This document shows, in pieces, positions 34,192-44,136 of a DNA stretch of 64,000 bases. Every line of letters begins with the position of its first letter. The first letter of the stretch is position 1. The stretch lies in the NCBI RefSeq assembly GCF_000092285.1, contig NC_014100.1, positions 2,294,001 to 2,358,000 on the forward strand, given 5' to 3'. The DNA comes from Caulobacter segnis ATCC 21756. Lineage in GTDB: Bacteria; Pseudomonadota; Alphaproteobacteria; Caulobacterales; Caulobacteraceae. Below the pieces are notes generated by a model, which was not told the DNA's origin, ran no database searches, and worked only from the letters and a program-made list of their open reading frames with translations. The position numbers and the translations under genes were made by a program.

Positions 34192-35199
34192 TCACATCGC
34201 CGCCTTGGCCGCCGCGCGCAAGTCCGAGATGACGCTCCAGAACACGTCGCCCCGGTCGAGGTTCACCGCCTCGGCCTCGCCGGGCACGCTGGACAAGCGC
34301 TCCCACGCCGCGGCCCACCGATCGAGACCTGGCGAGTTCTTGCCGTCGGCGGCGACCTGCGTTGCGAAGATCCGCACCTGATCGGCCATGCGGTCCATCA
34401 GCAGCTCGAACCGCGCCGCGCCCTCCGCGCCCCGGAACGTGTCGGCCATGGCCAGCAGCGCGCCCTCGTCGATCTTGGGTAGCGCCCGCAGGATCTCGTT
34501 GGCGGCGTCGTCGATGGCGATCGCGCCGGCGGCGGCCAGCTGCAGCGCCCTGCCGGGCGCGCCATGCGCCATCCGCGCCAAGCGTTCGGCGTCTCTGTGC
34601 GGCAGGTCGGCCATACGTTCGACCATGTCGGCGGCCGCAGGAACGCCCGGCGCCGGAACCGGCAGGCGACGACAGCGCGACCGGATGGTCGGCAGCAGTT
34701 TCCCCGGCGCATGGCTGATCAGCAGGATCACCCCGCGCGCTGGCGGTTCCTCCAGCGTTTTCAGCACGGCGTTGGCGGCGTTGACGTTCAAGTCGTCGGC
34801 GGCGTCGATGATCGCGACCCGGTACGGCGAGATAGCCGGCGAGTTGGCGAAGAACTCCGGCAGCCTGCGGGCCTCGTCGACGGGGATGGACTTGCGCGCC
34901 TTGCCGTCATCGGTCAGCCGCTCCAGCACCATCAGGTCCGGATGCGAGCGGGCCGCCACCTGGCGGCTGACGACATCCGACGGGGCCGCGCCCAGCAGAC
35001 CCAGCGACGGCTCGGGACGAGCCCCCAGCAGGCGCCGCGCCATGCGGTAGGCCAAGGTCGCCTTGCCCACGCCTTCGGGACCGGTCAGCAGCCAGGCGTG
35101 GTGCAGGCGTCCGCGATCGAGCGCGTCCAGGAACGCCTCCTCGGCGGCTGACTGGCCTTCCAGCGTATAGACGTCGCGAGGGTGCGCCGGCGCGGGCAT
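34192..35199 (-). CDS. holB: DNA polymerase III subunit delta' (clamp loader)
   Basis: A 335-residue clamp-loader delta' subunit. The P-loop-like GPEGVGKATLAYRMARRLLGA lies at residues 39-59; the sensor-1 region IIDAADDLNVNAANAVLKTLEEPP and the SRC motif TIRSRCRRLPVP are family hallmarks. The zinc-binding cysteines seen in other clamp loaders are absent, as is usual in this lineage. Its start overlaps the tmk stop by 1 base. The usual metG gene seen next to holB and tatD in many alphaproteobacteria is absent here. Confidence 0.93.
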   Translation of the reverse strand: MPAPAHPRDVYTLEGQSAAEEAFLDALDRGRLHHAWLLTGPEGVGKATLAYRMARRLLGARPEPSLGLLGAAPSDVVSRQVAARSHPDLMVLERLTDDGKARKSIPVDEARRLPEFFANSPAISPYRVAIIDAADDLNVNAANAVLKTLEEPPARGVILLISHAPGKLLPTIRSRCRRLPVPAPGVPAAADMVERMADLPHRDAERLARMAHGAPGRALQLAAAGAIAIDDAANEILRALPKIDEGALLAMADTFRGAEGAARFELLMDRMADQVRIFATQVAADGKNSPGLDRWAAAWERLSSVPGEAEAVNLDRGDVFWSVISDLRAAAKAAM

Positions 35200-35825
35200 C
35201 AGCGTTCGAGCCTCTGGTCGACCGTCCGGCTGATCGCGGCGGTCACGGCGTCAATATCCGCGTTGGCCTCGATGACGACGCAGCGCTCGGGCTCACGCCG
35301 CGCGATCTCGAGATAGCCTGCGCGGAGGCGTTCATGGAACGCCAGACCCTTGGACTCAAAACGCGCCGCCCCGCCGCGCGCCTCGGCGCGCTCGAGGCCG
35401 ATCTCGGCCGGCAAATCGAGAATGAGCGTCAGGTCCGGGACGGTTCCGCTCAGGACATGATCCTCCAGCGACGCGATCAAGCTGGCCGGCGCGTCGCCGC
35501 CGGCGCCCTGATAGGCCCGCGTCGAGTCGGCGAAGCGGTCGCAAAGGACGACCGCGCCGCGCGCCAAGGCCGGTCGGATCACCCGCTCCACATGGTCGCG
35601 GCGAGCGGCGTACATCAGCAGCGTCTCGGTGACGGGCGACCAGCGGTCGGCTGCGCCATTGACCAGCAGCTCCCGTATCGCTTCAGCCCCAGGACTTCCG
35701 CCGGGCTCGCGGGTCACGACGACGTCATGGCCCGCGGCCTGCAGCCGCTCGGCCAAGCGGCGGATCTGGGTGGACTTCCCAGCCCCCTCGCCGCCCTCGA
35801 AACTGATGAAGAAACCCTGGGTCAC
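35199..35825 (-). CDS. tmk: thymidylate kinase (dTMP kinase)
   Basis: A 208-residue dTMP kinase that makes dTDP for DNA synthesis. The P-loop FEGGEGAGKST is near residue 9, DR(E/x)PGG is seen as TREPGGSPG, and the VVLCDRFADSTRAYQG segment carries the DRF dTMP-binding motif. The GTG start at 35825 is chosen because TTGAGG sits 5 bases upstream and the protein then has normal family length; the upstream frame to 36200 is an artefact overlapping rlpA. It forms an operon with holB. Confidence 0.95.
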   Translation of the reverse strand: MTQGFFISFEGGEGAGKSTQIRRLAERLQAAGHDVVVTREPGGSPGAEAIRELLVNGAADRWSPVTETLLMYAARRDHVERVIRPALARGAVVLCDRFADSTRAYQGAGGDAPASLIASLEDHVLSGTVPDLTLILDLPAEIGLERAEARGGAARFESKGLAFHERLRAGYLEIARREPERCVVIEANADIDAVTAAISRTVDQRLER

Positions 35826-35866
35826 CGGCCTCAATTCGACCGGATCGCAGGGCTTGTCCAGAGGGC

Positions 35867-36877
35867 TTAGGGCCGAAGCACCGTCGCGCCCGCATAGCCA
35901 AGCGCCTCGACCCTCTGGCGCAGGCTCCAAGCCTCGCCCTCGTCCTCGCCGGCGGCGACGACGACGCGGTAGAGCGTGCCGCTGGGGCGTTCGAGCGGCT
36001 CGATCCGCGCGGACCCCGCCAGCGCCAATTGCTGAACGGCCTTCTCGGCGTTCTCGCGGCTGGAGAAGGCGCCGGCCTGGATCCGGAAGCCCGCCTTGGC
36101 CGCAGGCGCCACCGACGCTGTGGTTGCCAGGGTGGGCGGGCGCTTCACGGGATCGGGCGGATTGATCGGCGGGGCCGAGAGGCTCGGCGATGGCGACCAC
36201 TCGGGCTCAGACTTAGCCGGCAGGACCTGCACGCGTTGCGGCGGCTCCTGAATCGCCTCGAAGCCGCGCGCCGGCGGCTCGGCGCGGCTCGGCGCCCGAG
36301 CGTACTGACGCGGCGGATCAAACACGCTCTTGGGCGCTGGGCCGATATATTTGACCCGCACTTTGGCTACGCCCTGGCGCCGGTAGCCGAGCTCCTCGGC
36401 CGCGGCCTTGGAAAGGTCGATGACACGGTCGCCGACGAACGGCCCTCGGTCATTGACCCGCACGATCATCCGTCGCCCATTGTCGAGGTTCGTCACCTCC
36501 ACAAGGCTCGGCAGCGGCAGGGTCTTATGCGCCGCCGACGGGATGTCCATGTCAAAGATCTCGCCGTTCGCGGTGCGACGGTTGTGGAACTGCTCGCCGT
36601 ACCAGGAGCCGGTTCCGACGACGTTGTAGTCGCGATCTTCCTTCGGATAATACCAAACACCGTTGATCTGATAGGGCTTTTCGGTCCCGCGTAGCGGCTT
36701 GCCGTTGGGCCCCACCATGTCGCTGGGACGCGGCGCGGCGTTGCGTGCGCCGATCATCGGCCGACCCACCTCGTACTTGGGCGTCGCGCAGGCGGCCAGG
36801 CTGAGGGCCACGAAAACGAAGAGCCCCTGGAGACGGATCACCCGCCAAAAGCGATCGATTTGCTGGTCCATGCGCAT
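35867..36877 (-). CDS. rlpA: RlpA-family septal lytic transglycosylase with SPOR domain
   Basis: A 336-residue lipoprotein. The lipobox LSLAAC lies at about residues 25-30, the double-psi beta-barrel RlpA domain (about 85-185) includes GTGSWYGEQFHNRRTANGEIFDM and VRVNDRGPFVGDRVIDLSKAAAEELGY, and a C-terminal SPOR domain (about 257-335) includes GFRIQAGAFSSRENA. It acts on denuded peptidoglycan at the septum. Two starts (36877 and 36871) are possible. Candidate CtrA half-sites lie 59-91 bases upstream. The gene is 41 bases from the tmk start. Confidence 0.93.
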   Translation of the reverse strand: MRMDQQIDRFWRVIRLQGLFVFVALSLAACATPKYEVGRPMIGARNAAPRPSDMVGPNGKPLRGTEKPYQINGVWYYPKEDRDYNVVGTGSWYGEQFHNRRTANGEIFDMDIPSAAHKTLPLPSLVEVTNLDNGRRMIVRVNDRGPFVGDRVIDLSKAAAEELGYRRQGVAKVRVKYIGPAPKSVFDPPRQYARAPSRAEPPARGFEAIQEPPQRVQVLPAKSEPEWSPSPSLSAPPINPPDPVKRPPTLATTASVAPAAKAGFRIQAGAFSSRENAEKAVQQLALAGSARIEPLERPSGTLYRVVVAAGEDEGEAWSLRQRVEALGYAGATVLRP

Positions 36878-36935
36878 GCCGTCCAGACGAGGAGCCCGCC
36901 CCTCTGATCGATCATGGTGACCGAATTGTTTTGAA

Positions 36936-36968
36936 GTCTGGTTAAGGCTTTTGCGGTCTGGTTAAGGC
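36936..36968. promoter_or_regulatory. tandem CtrA-like half-sites between rlpA and tRNA-Ser
   Basis: GTCTGGTTAAGGC occurs twice as an exact 13-base direct repeat (36936-36948 and 36956-36968), 20 bases apart, about two helical turns. Read on the minus strand each gives TTAACCA, matching most of the CtrA half-site TTAACCAT. They lie 59-91 bases before rlpA and 30-62 before the tRNA gene. Regulation of rlpA by CtrA is inference. Confidence 0.4.
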
Positions 36969-36997
36969 GATGACGCGCTGATATAGCCGCCTGCTCC

Positions 36998-37087
36998 GGA
37001 CAGGTGGCCGAGTGGTTTAAGGCAGCGGTCTTGAAAACCGCCGTAGGTGAAAGCCTACCGTGGGTTCGAATCCCACCCTGTCCGCCA
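36998..37087 (+). tRNA. tRNA-Ser(UGA)
   Basis: A 90-base tRNA. The acceptor stem GGACAGG (36998-37004) pairs with CCTGTCC (37077-37083), followed by discriminator G and encoded CCA (37085-37087). The anticodon stem GCGGT/ACCGC holds the loop CTTGAAA with anticodon TGA at 37032-37034. A long variable arm (GTAGG...CCTAC) and the T-loop GTTCGAAT are present, as for class II serine tRNAs. Confidence 0.97.
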
Positions 37088-37122
37088 CCCTTTTTCGTGG
37101 CGAAAACCCTTTCAGGACAAGC

Positions 37123-38037
37123 ATGTCGGCGAACCGAACCGCGCTCTATGGCCAGGCCGACCACGATCTGGCGCCGTCCGCGCCGGACGCGATCCAGCTC
37201 TCTCCCCTGATGGTCGGATCAAGCGACATCGCCGCCATCGAAGCCGAATCTCTTAACGCTGTGACGGTCCGCGCGCCCGCCGGCGCGGTTGAGCGACGCT
37301 TCGTCCTGGCCCACGCTCTGCGCGCCTTGGCGCCGGGCGCTCGTCTGACGGCCTTCGCGCCAAAGGACCGCGGCGGCCTGCGGCTGAAGAAGGAGCTCGA
37401 ATCGTTCGGCTGCGACGTCGGCGAGAGCGCCCGTCGGCACAACCGCATCTGCATGGTCGTTCGCCCCGCCGCGCCCAAGGGCCTGGAGGAGGCCATCGCA
37501 GCCGGCGCGCCGCGCCAGATCGCAGAGAACGGTCTCTGGACCCAGCCGGGCGTCTTCAGCTGGGATCGCCTGGACGCCGGCAGCAACGCCCTGCTGCAAG
37601 CCCTTCCCGCGTTCTCCGGCGCCGGCGCTGACTTCGGCGCAGGCATTGGCCTGCTGGCGTTGAACGTCCTGGCGTCGAAGACGGTGACCAAGCTGACCCT
37701 GGTCGAGCTGGATCGTCGGGCGATCGAGGTCTCCAAGCGCAATGTCGCCGACCCGCGCGCCGTTTTCGTCTGGGGCGACGTCCGCCATGAGGCGGCGGAC
37801 CTGAAGGATCTGGACTTCATCGTCAGCAATCCGCCGTTCCATGAAGGCGGCGGCGAAGACAAGGCGCTGGGCCAGGCCTTCATCCGCGCGGCGGCCGGCG
37901 CGCTGCGCAAGGGCGGCGCGCTCTGGATGGTCGCCAACCGCCACCTGCCCTACGAGGCGATTCTTGCCGAGAGCTTCGCCAAGGTCCGACTGGTCGGGGA
38001 AGGCGGCGGCTACAAGGTCTTCGAGGCGCGCAAATGA
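37123..38037 (+). CDS. class I SAM-dependent methyltransferase (RsmC-type)
   Basis: A 304-residue methyltransferase with the MTS domain of RsmC-like 16S rRNA guanine-N2 methyltransferases. The C-terminal half has the SAM motif DFGAGIGLLALNVLA (near 180) and the substrate motif DFIVSNPPFHEGGGEDKALGQAFI. The ATG at 37123 is chosen; a frame from 37060 starts inside the tRNA. The gene begins 35 bases after the tRNA and overlaps the pseudouridine synthase by 4 bases, giving an RNA-modification pair. Confidence 0.85.
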   Translation: MSANRTALYGQADHDLAPSAPDAIQLSPLMVGSSDIAAIEAESLNAVTVRAPAGAVERRFVLAHALRALAPGARLTAFAPKDRGGLRLKKELESFGCDVGESARRHNRICMVVRPAAPKGLEEAIAAGAPRQIAENGLWTQPGVFSWDRLDAGSNALLQALPAFSGAGADFGAGIGLLALNVLASKTVTKLTLVELDRRAIEVSKRNVADPRAVFVWGDVRHEAADLKDLDFIVSNPPFHEGGGEDKALGQAFIRAAAGALRKGGALWMVANRHLPYEAILAESFAKVRLVGEGGGYKVFEARK

Positions 38038-38774
38038 GCAAGGCGCTGATGGCCCGCCTGGACCGGCTGCTGGCCAATCTCGGCTATGGCAGCCGCAAGG
38101 AGGTCCAGGCCTTGGTCGCGGCCGGCAAGGTGGTTCTGGACGGCAAGCCGCTGAAGGACGCCGGCCTCCGCATCGCCGTGGACGCGACCTTGCCCGAGCG
38201 CATGACGATCCGCGGCGTCGCCGTCGATCCTCCGGCGCCGCTGGTGCTGATGATGCACAAGCCGCTCGGCGTGGTGTGCTCGCACAAGGAGGACGGCGAG
38301 AAGATCTACGACCTACTGCCGCGCCGCTGGCGGCTGCGGGACCCGGCTTTGTCGACTGTCGGCCGGCTCGACAAGGAGACCAGCGGCCTCATCCTGATCA
38401 CCGATGACGGCGACTTCCTGCACCGTGTGATCTCACCCAAGCGCCATGTGCCGAAGACCTATCTGGCAAGGCTGGATCGTCCGCTGAGCGGCTCGGAGGG
38501 CGAAACCTTCGCCGCCGGGACGCTGATGCTGGAGGGCGAGGAAAAGCCTCTTCTGCCGGCGCGGCTTGAGATCGTCGACGAGCGTACGGCGCGCCTGACG
38601 ATCACCGAAGGCCGCTACCACCAGGTCCGGCGGATGTTCGCCGCGGTCGGCAACCACGTGACCGACCTGCACCGCGAGCGAATCGGACGCCTGGTCCTGC
38701 CCGACGATCTCGAGCCGGGCCAGCATCGTATCCTGCCGGCCGGCGAAGCCGAGACGGTGTTCGTCGATGGCTGA
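38034..38774 (+). CDS. RsuA-family pseudouridine synthase
   Basis: A 246-residue pseudouridine synthase. An N-terminal S4 RNA-binding domain (LDRLLANLGYGSRKEVQALVAAGKVVLDG) precedes the catalytic domain with Asp113 in GRLDKETSGL. The motif HKPLGVVCSHKED is also typical. RsuA modifies U516 of 16S rRNA and related members modify 23S rRNA; which applies here is not certain. It overlaps the methyltransferase stop by 4 bases and the TusA start by 8. Confidence 0.9.
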   Translation: MSKALMARLDRLLANLGYGSRKEVQALVAAGKVVLDGKPLKDAGLRIAVDATLPERMTIRGVAVDPPAPLVLMMHKPLGVVCSHKEDGEKIYDLLPRRWRLRDPALSTVGRLDKETSGLILITDDGDFLHRVISPKRHVPKTYLARLDRPLSGSEGETFAAGTLMLEGEEKPLLPARLEIVDERTARLTITEGRYHQVRRMFAAVGNHVTDLHRERIGRLVLPDDLEPGQHRILPAGEAETVFVDG

Positions 38775-39000
38775 GCCGATCCTCGTCGACGCCCGAGGGC
38801 ATCACTGCCCCGTGCCGACCCTGAAACTTCGCAAGGCTCATGAGGCCGCCGCGCCGGGGGCCGAGCTCGTGCTGTGGGCGACCGATCCGATGGCGCGGAT
38901 CGACGTGCCGCACTTCGCCGGTCAGATCGGCGCCACGGTGCTCGAGATCGCTGACTTGGCCGGCGGCGTGATCAGCTTCCGGATTCTGAAGGCGGCCTGA
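38767..39000 (+). CDS. TusA-family sulfurtransferase
   Basis: A 77-residue TusA-like protein. The active Cys14 sits in the family motif HCPVPTLKLR, and the rest fits the two-layer alpha/beta fold. Its start overlaps the pseudouridine synthase by 8 bases, and its last 29 bases overlap the end of the convergent BrkB gene. A role in sulfur relay to tRNA thiouridine or another pathway is inferred from the family. Confidence 0.9.
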   Translation: MAEPILVDARGHHCPVPTLKLRKAHEAAAPGAELVLWATDPMARIDVPHFAGQIGATVLEIADLAGGVISFRILKAA

Positions 39001-39922
39001 GCGGGATCGCCTTGGGGCCTTCCAGCAGCGCCCGCGGCCGCTCGTCCAGCGCGATCTCCACCTCGGTCGCCAGCGCGCCGCCGAAGAAGATGGCGTTCAC
39101 GCTCCACGACAGCCAGATCAGGAAGATGATGACCGCCGAGATCGAGCCATAGGTCGCGCCCAGGTGCACGATCTTCTCGACATAGAAGGCGCTGGCCCAG
39201 GACATGAAGACGCAGAGGGCCGCCGCGGCGACGCCGCCCGAGGTCGAAGCGCGCCAGCCGACCGGCGCCCGCGACATGGCGTAGCGATAGACCAGCGTCA
39301 TGCCGACCACGATGCCGAAGCTGGCCCAGGTCCACTCGCTCTGGATCCACGAGACGCCGGCCAAGGGGCGCAGGTTCAACGCCGAGCCCAGCAGTCGCAG
39401 GGTCAGGAAGACGCCCGACATGAAGAAGAGCAGGCCGAAAGCGGCGATCAGGACCAGCAGCGCCATCAGGTTGAAACCGAAGAAGCCGCGCTGGTTCTCC
39501 TCGTCGTGGATGAAGGAGAGCCCCGCCAGCAGCGCCTTGAAGCCGCGATGGGCGGCATAGGCGCCGACGATCAGCACGACCGCGCTTTGCAGCGAGACCG
39601 CGCTCCCGGGGGCGTGGGCCAGACGCCCGAACTCGTCCTGGAACATGCCCCGCGCCCCGGACGGAATCAGCTCGGCCAGCTTGTTGGCCTGCCGCGCGGC
39701 GGTCTCAGGCGTCAGGAACAGGCTGTAGAGGCCGATCAGAATCGCCAGGCCGGGAAACACCGCCAGCAGGGCGAAGAAGGAGACGCCGCCGACATAGAGC
39801 ATGACATCGCGGCCCCAAAGCCGCGAGAGGGCCAGCCCCAGTACGCGGAGGATCTCACGAGCCCAGTGGATTGGATCAAGGTCGAGGTCGCGCCAGCGGA
39901 TCTGGTGGAGCGGATCGTTCAT
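38972..39922 (-). CDS. YihY/BrkB-family inner-membrane protein
   Basis: A 316-residue membrane protein of the YihY/virulence-factor BrkB family, with about six helices. Hallmarks are LYVGGVSFFALLAVFPGLAILIGLYSL near the N terminus and GATYGSISAVIIFLIWLSWSVNAIFFGGALATEVE near the C terminus. The ATG at 39922 (MNDPLHQ) is preferred; ATG 39934 and a TTG at 39958 are alternatives with no better ribosome binding site. The final 29 bases overlap the tusA gene antisense. The function of the family is not defined. Confidence 0.88.
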   Translation of the reverse strand: MNDPLHQIRWRDLDLDPIHWAREILRVLGLALSRLWGRDVMLYVGGVSFFALLAVFPGLAILIGLYSLFLTPETAARQANKLAELIPSGARGMFQDEFGRLAHAPGSAVSLQSAVVLIVGAYAAHRGFKALLAGLSFIHDEENQRGFFGFNLMALLVLIAAFGLLFFMSGVFLTLRLLGSALNLRPLAGVSWIQSEWTWASFGIVVGMTLVYRYAMSRAPVGWRASTSGGVAAAALCVFMSWASAFYVEKIVHLGATYGSISAVIIFLIWLSWSVNAIFFGGALATEVEIALDERPRALLEGPKAIPLRPPSESGS

Positions 39923-40095
39923 CCGGCGGACCATGGCGGCGCGGGCCCCGGAAGTCAAAGACGCGCCGTCCCGAAGAACGACGCGCCTTTCAAGGCTTGG
40001 CCTGGAACCGATCGCCGCATCGAGGGACGGATGGCGCGGAGACCGATCGACCTTTGCAGACTAGGGCCGCCCGCCTGAACCGGACCTGAACGACA

Positions 40096-41223
<1,128 letters not shown>

Positions 41224-41278
41224 GACGTCGTCTCCCTTCCGGCTCTCCTGAAGCGGCCGGTCCGCCATACTAGAGCGG

Positions 41279-41297
41279 GCCTGACGTTCGGTCAGGC
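41279..41297. promoter_or_regulatory. short hairpin upstream of popA
   Basis: GCCTGAC and GTCAGGC are perfect 7-bp arms around a GTTCG loop, in the spacer between the divergent CoA transferase and popA genes. The arrangement suits a small regulatory palindrome. No matched regulator is apparent. Confidence 0.25.
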
Positions 41298-41451
41298 AAG
41301 CCCTGGCGCGCGATCGCCCGGCGATCTTCGATTCGCCCCCAGCCTGCGGCGTTGCGCGGCTTTGACCCGGGCCTTGGTCTGCTATGTTGCCGCGACGAAT
41401 CTCGAAGCTCGCCGCCCCGTCGGCAAGGCGAGCATTCGGGCGGAGGTTGGT

Positions 41452-42777
41452 TTGGCGGCAGACGCCCGTATCCTGATCGTGGCGCGCGACGACGTTCGCG
41501 CCGGACCGCTGGCCGAAGGGCTTGACCGTCTGGGCTGGCGAACGATCACCGCGCGCGGTCCCTATGCGGCCGTCGCCGCCTTGGGCGACCTGCCGATCGA
41601 GGCGGTGATCGTCGACCTGGCCAGCTCGGGTCCGGACATCCAGACCCTGTCTCGCCGCCTGAAGGCCGCGGTCGCGCCGCGCCGCCTGCCGGTGATCGCC
41701 ATCGGCGAGCCCGAGAACGACTATCGCGACCAGACTTTCGACCTGACCCTGTCGCCGCCCCTGCATCCCTCGCAGGCGGCCCTGCGCCTGGAGACCCTGG
41801 TCCGCACCGCCATCGCCGAGGAAGAGTTCGAGCTGCGCCTCGAGACCTTCGGCGACCGAGGCCGCCGCCTGGACCTGCCCGAGCAATCCGAAGCGCCGTT
41901 CCGCGTGCTGGCCGTCGGCGAGCCCGCCCCGCAATTCCTGGCGCTCTCCAACGCCCTGCAGCGCAGCGGGGCCGAGGTCGTCGGCGCCTTCACCGCCTAC
42001 ACCGCCTTCGACTATCTGCATGAGCGGTCGTTCGACGCCGTGGTGCTGTGGGCAGGCGACAGCCAGCAGGAGGCGCTGTCGATCGCGGCGGGCATGCGCC
42101 GCAACACCCGCCTCTATCACATACCGGCCCTGCTCTATCTGAAGGCCGAAAGCTATGTGACCATGTCCGACGCCTTCCATCGCGGCGTCTCGGACGTGGC
42201 CTCGCCGGAGACGCCCGAGACCGAGACGGCCCTGCGCGTGATGGAGCTGGCCCGCAGCTTCCGTCGCGGCGAGGCGATCCGGGGCGCGCTGGAAAAGGCC
42301 CGCAGCTCGGGCCTGATGGACGCCGCCACCGGCCTCTTCACCCGCGACCTGTTCGCCGCGCACCTGGCTCGATTGGCCACCGCCGCCCGCGAGCGGGCCC
42401 GGCCGCTGTCGATCTGCGTGCTGCGGGTCGCCGACAAGCCCGACACGACCTGGGCGCGTCAGAACGGCTGGCTGGATCGCGCCATTCCGCAGATCGGCTC
42501 GATGATCGGCCGCCTGGTCCGCGTCGAGGACACGCCGGCCCGCCTGTCGACGGAAGTCTTCGCCCTCGCCTTGCCGGCGACCAACCAGAACGCCGCCCGC
42601 GCCGCCGCCGAGCGGATCGCCGCCGTGATCGGCTGCACCGCCTTCGACGCCGGCGAGGATCGCCCGCCGTTCGTCTGCGAGTTCGACATCGGCGTGGCCG
42701 AGGTCCAGCCCGGCGAAGGCGCGGTCAAGGCGCTGGAGCGCGCGGCCGCCGCAGCCTTGAAGCGCGAGGTCGGCTGA
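41452..42777 (+). CDS. popA: PopA, c-di-GMP effector of the cell cycle (REC-REC-degenerate GGDEF)
   Basis: A 441-residue PleD paralogue. Receiver 1 holds Asp55 (AVIVDLASS) and receiver 2 spans about 148-270; the GGDEF domain (about 285-441) is degenerate, with LSTEVF at the active site. The I-site R357-V-E-D360 that binds c-di-GMP is intact. The TTG start at 41452 follows GGAGG by 5 bases and puts these residues at the D55 and R357 positions I recall for C. crescentus PopA, where they were tested. PopA brings c-di-GMP to the old pole to aid CtrA degradation by ClpXP. The match in both domain order and numbering supports orthology. Confidence 0.93.
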   Translation: MAADARILIVARDDVRAGPLAEGLDRLGWRTITARGPYAAVAALGDLPIEAVIVDLASSGPDIQTLSRRLKAAVAPRRLPVIAIGEPENDYRDQTFDLTLSPPLHPSQAALRLETLVRTAIAEEEFELRLETFGDRGRRLDLPEQSEAPFRVLAVGEPAPQFLALSNALQRSGAEVVGAFTAYTAFDYLHERSFDAVVLWAGDSQQEALSIAAGMRRNTRLYHIPALLYLKAESYVTMSDAFHRGVSDVASPETPETETALRVMELARSFRRGEAIRGALEKARSSGLMDAATGLFTRDLFAAHLARLATAARERARPLSICVLRVADKPDTTWARQNGWLDRAIPQIGSMIGRLVRVEDTPARLSTEVFALALPATNQNAARAAAERIAAVIGCTAFDAGEDRPPFVCEFDIGVAEVQPGEGAVKALERAAAAALKREVG

Positions 42778-42858
42778 CCGGTCGCGCTTGGGGGCGCGCC
42801 GGCCGATGGCTATATGAGCATCGTCCCGTCGCGGACAGAGTTTCCCGAGGAGCCTGCC

Positions 42859-43503
42859 GTGGCCCAGTCCCAGCCCATGATCATCGACGTCGTCGCCGAT
42901 GTCGTCTGCCCCTGGTGCTATCTCGGTTGGCGACGGCTGAAGTCGGCCCTGGCCCTGCGGCCGAACCTGGAAGCGCAGGTGATCTGGCGCCCCTACCAGC
43001 TGGATCCGTCGCTGCCCGAGGAGGGCGTCGACCACAAGGCCTACATGGCCCAGAAGTTCAAGGACCCCGACCGGCTGAAGGCGGTCCACGCGGCCCTGGT
43101 CGAGGGCGGCGCCGAGGAAGGCATCACCTTTGATTTCGAGGCCATTGATCTTTCGCCCAACACCAACGCCGCCCATCGCCTGATCCGCTGGGCCCTGACG
43201 GCCGGCGTGCAGGACCCGGTCGTGGAAGCCTTGTTCAAGGCCTATTTCGAGCAGGGCCTGGACATCGGCGATCCTGTCGTTCTGGCCGACATCGCCGAGG
43301 CCGCGGGCATGGAGCGTCTGGTGGTGCTGCAACTGCTCTCCGAAGGGGCCGACAAGGAAGCCGTGGCCCGCGAGCACGCCATGGCCGTCCAAGGCGGCGT
43401 GACCGGCGTGCCGTTCGCCATCTTCGCCGGCAAGGTCGCCGTGGTCGGCGCCGAGACGCCCGAGCGGATCGCCGAAGCGATCGACCAGGCCCTGGCGGCT
43501 TGA
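42859..43503 (+). CDS. DsbA-family oxidoreductase (FrnE-type)
   Basis: A 214-residue thioredoxin-fold protein. The redox motif is Cys17-Pro-Trp-Cys20 ([10 protein letters not shown]), and the C-terminal cis-proline region is [12 protein letters not shown]. It resembles FrnE-like DsbA proteins and the 2-hydroxychromene-2-carboxylate isomerase branch. No signal peptide is visible, so it is cytoplasmic. The GTG at 42859 (VAQSQPM) follows GAGGAG by 6 bases; an upstream ATG at 42814 is a weaker choice. It is 81 bases downstream of popA. Confidence 0.85.
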   Translation: MAQSQPMIIDVVADVVCPWCYLGWRRLKSALALRPNLEAQVIWRPYQLDPSLPEEGVDHKAYMAQKFKDPDRLKAVHAALVEGGAEEGITFDFEAIDLSPNTNAAHRLIRWALTAGVQDPVVEALFKAYFEQGLDIGDPVVLADIAEAAGMERLVVLQLLSEGADKEAVAREHAMAVQGGVTGVPFAIFAGKVAVVGAETPERIAEAIDQALAA

Positions 43504-43505
43504 TC

Positions 43506-43630
43506 CACGTTCCCCCTCCCCCTTGATGGGGAAGGGCCGGGGATGGGGTGATCGCCGAGCTGGCGGCCGCGCGCTGTATCGACCGCTGAGTTCACCCCCC
43601 CTACCCCTCCCCATCAAGGGGAGGGACGTG
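43506..43630. repeat. GC-rich intergenic inverted-repeat element
   Basis: Two arms of about 40 bases (43506-43550 and 43593-43630), both containing CCTTGATGGGG or its complement within C/G-rich runs and bounded by CACGT/ACGTG, flank a 42-base centre. The whole would form a long hairpin right after the DsbA-family stop. Elements of this kind recur in Caulobacter intergenic regions. It may also act as a terminator for the popA unit. Confidence 0.7.
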
Positions 43631-44136
43631 TTTCATCGGCTTCACGCGGTTTCCCGCAGAAGGGATGGAAAGGGACGCGGAGCGCCGGACATCCGTCCGG
43701 AGAAGATTGAATAATACCGTTTCGACGAAGCCCGACACTCCGCGCGACCGTTATCCGCCAGCGTCCCGTCGGGTGGCCCTGTTCAGGCCTTACCGGGACC
43801 TGGGCCTCCCGTTTCCGAGAGACCCAGCGGTCGGAGAGGACGGGCTTTCAGCCAGACACGCCCTTTTGCCTCCAACCACGCCGACGGCGGGCGGGTGAGC
43901 CCAGCAAGCTCATCCCCGGACCGTCCGAGTATCCCCCTCGAACCTGTCCCCGCTCGATCGCCCCCCGCCGCCACGATGGTCGCTGGCCATGCGCCCTTTC
44001 CTCGCGACGAGGTGGGTAAAGCATAAGGGCGGTTTCAACGCGGATGATGGAGCGGGGTGTAAAAGTTGGAAGTGTTTGAAATCGTTGAGTTCGATTCCGG
44101 ATACGCGGATCATAGAGCGCCGCGAACGCTCGTACT
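43631..44136. other. non-coding spacer with structured segments
   Basis: This 506-base part of the 757-base gap has no credible gene. CCGGAC-ATCC-GTCCGG at 43685-43700 is a perfect small hairpin. Around 43755-43880 CCCGTC/GACGGG and CTGGG/CCCAG pair to suggest a longer RNA structure. The 44000-44100 part is AT-richer. Short frames on both strands show low-complexity Arg/Gly/Pro composition. I do not recognise tmRNA, RNase P, SRP or 6S RNA features. Confidence 0.4.

Noticed and set aside
41224..43617. Long minus-strand extension of the CoA transferase frame
   Set aside because: It runs opposite popA and the DsbA-family gene and is low in complexity. The real gene begins at 41223 where a good ribosome binding site precedes the family start.
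43755..43935. Possible tmRNA, 6S, SRP or RNase P RNA in the gene-free interval
   Set aside because: Hairpin arms are present, but I found no tag-peptide reading frame, no SRP tetraloop region and no RNase P core motif. 6S RNA normally sits next to zapA. I therefore record only a generic structured segment.
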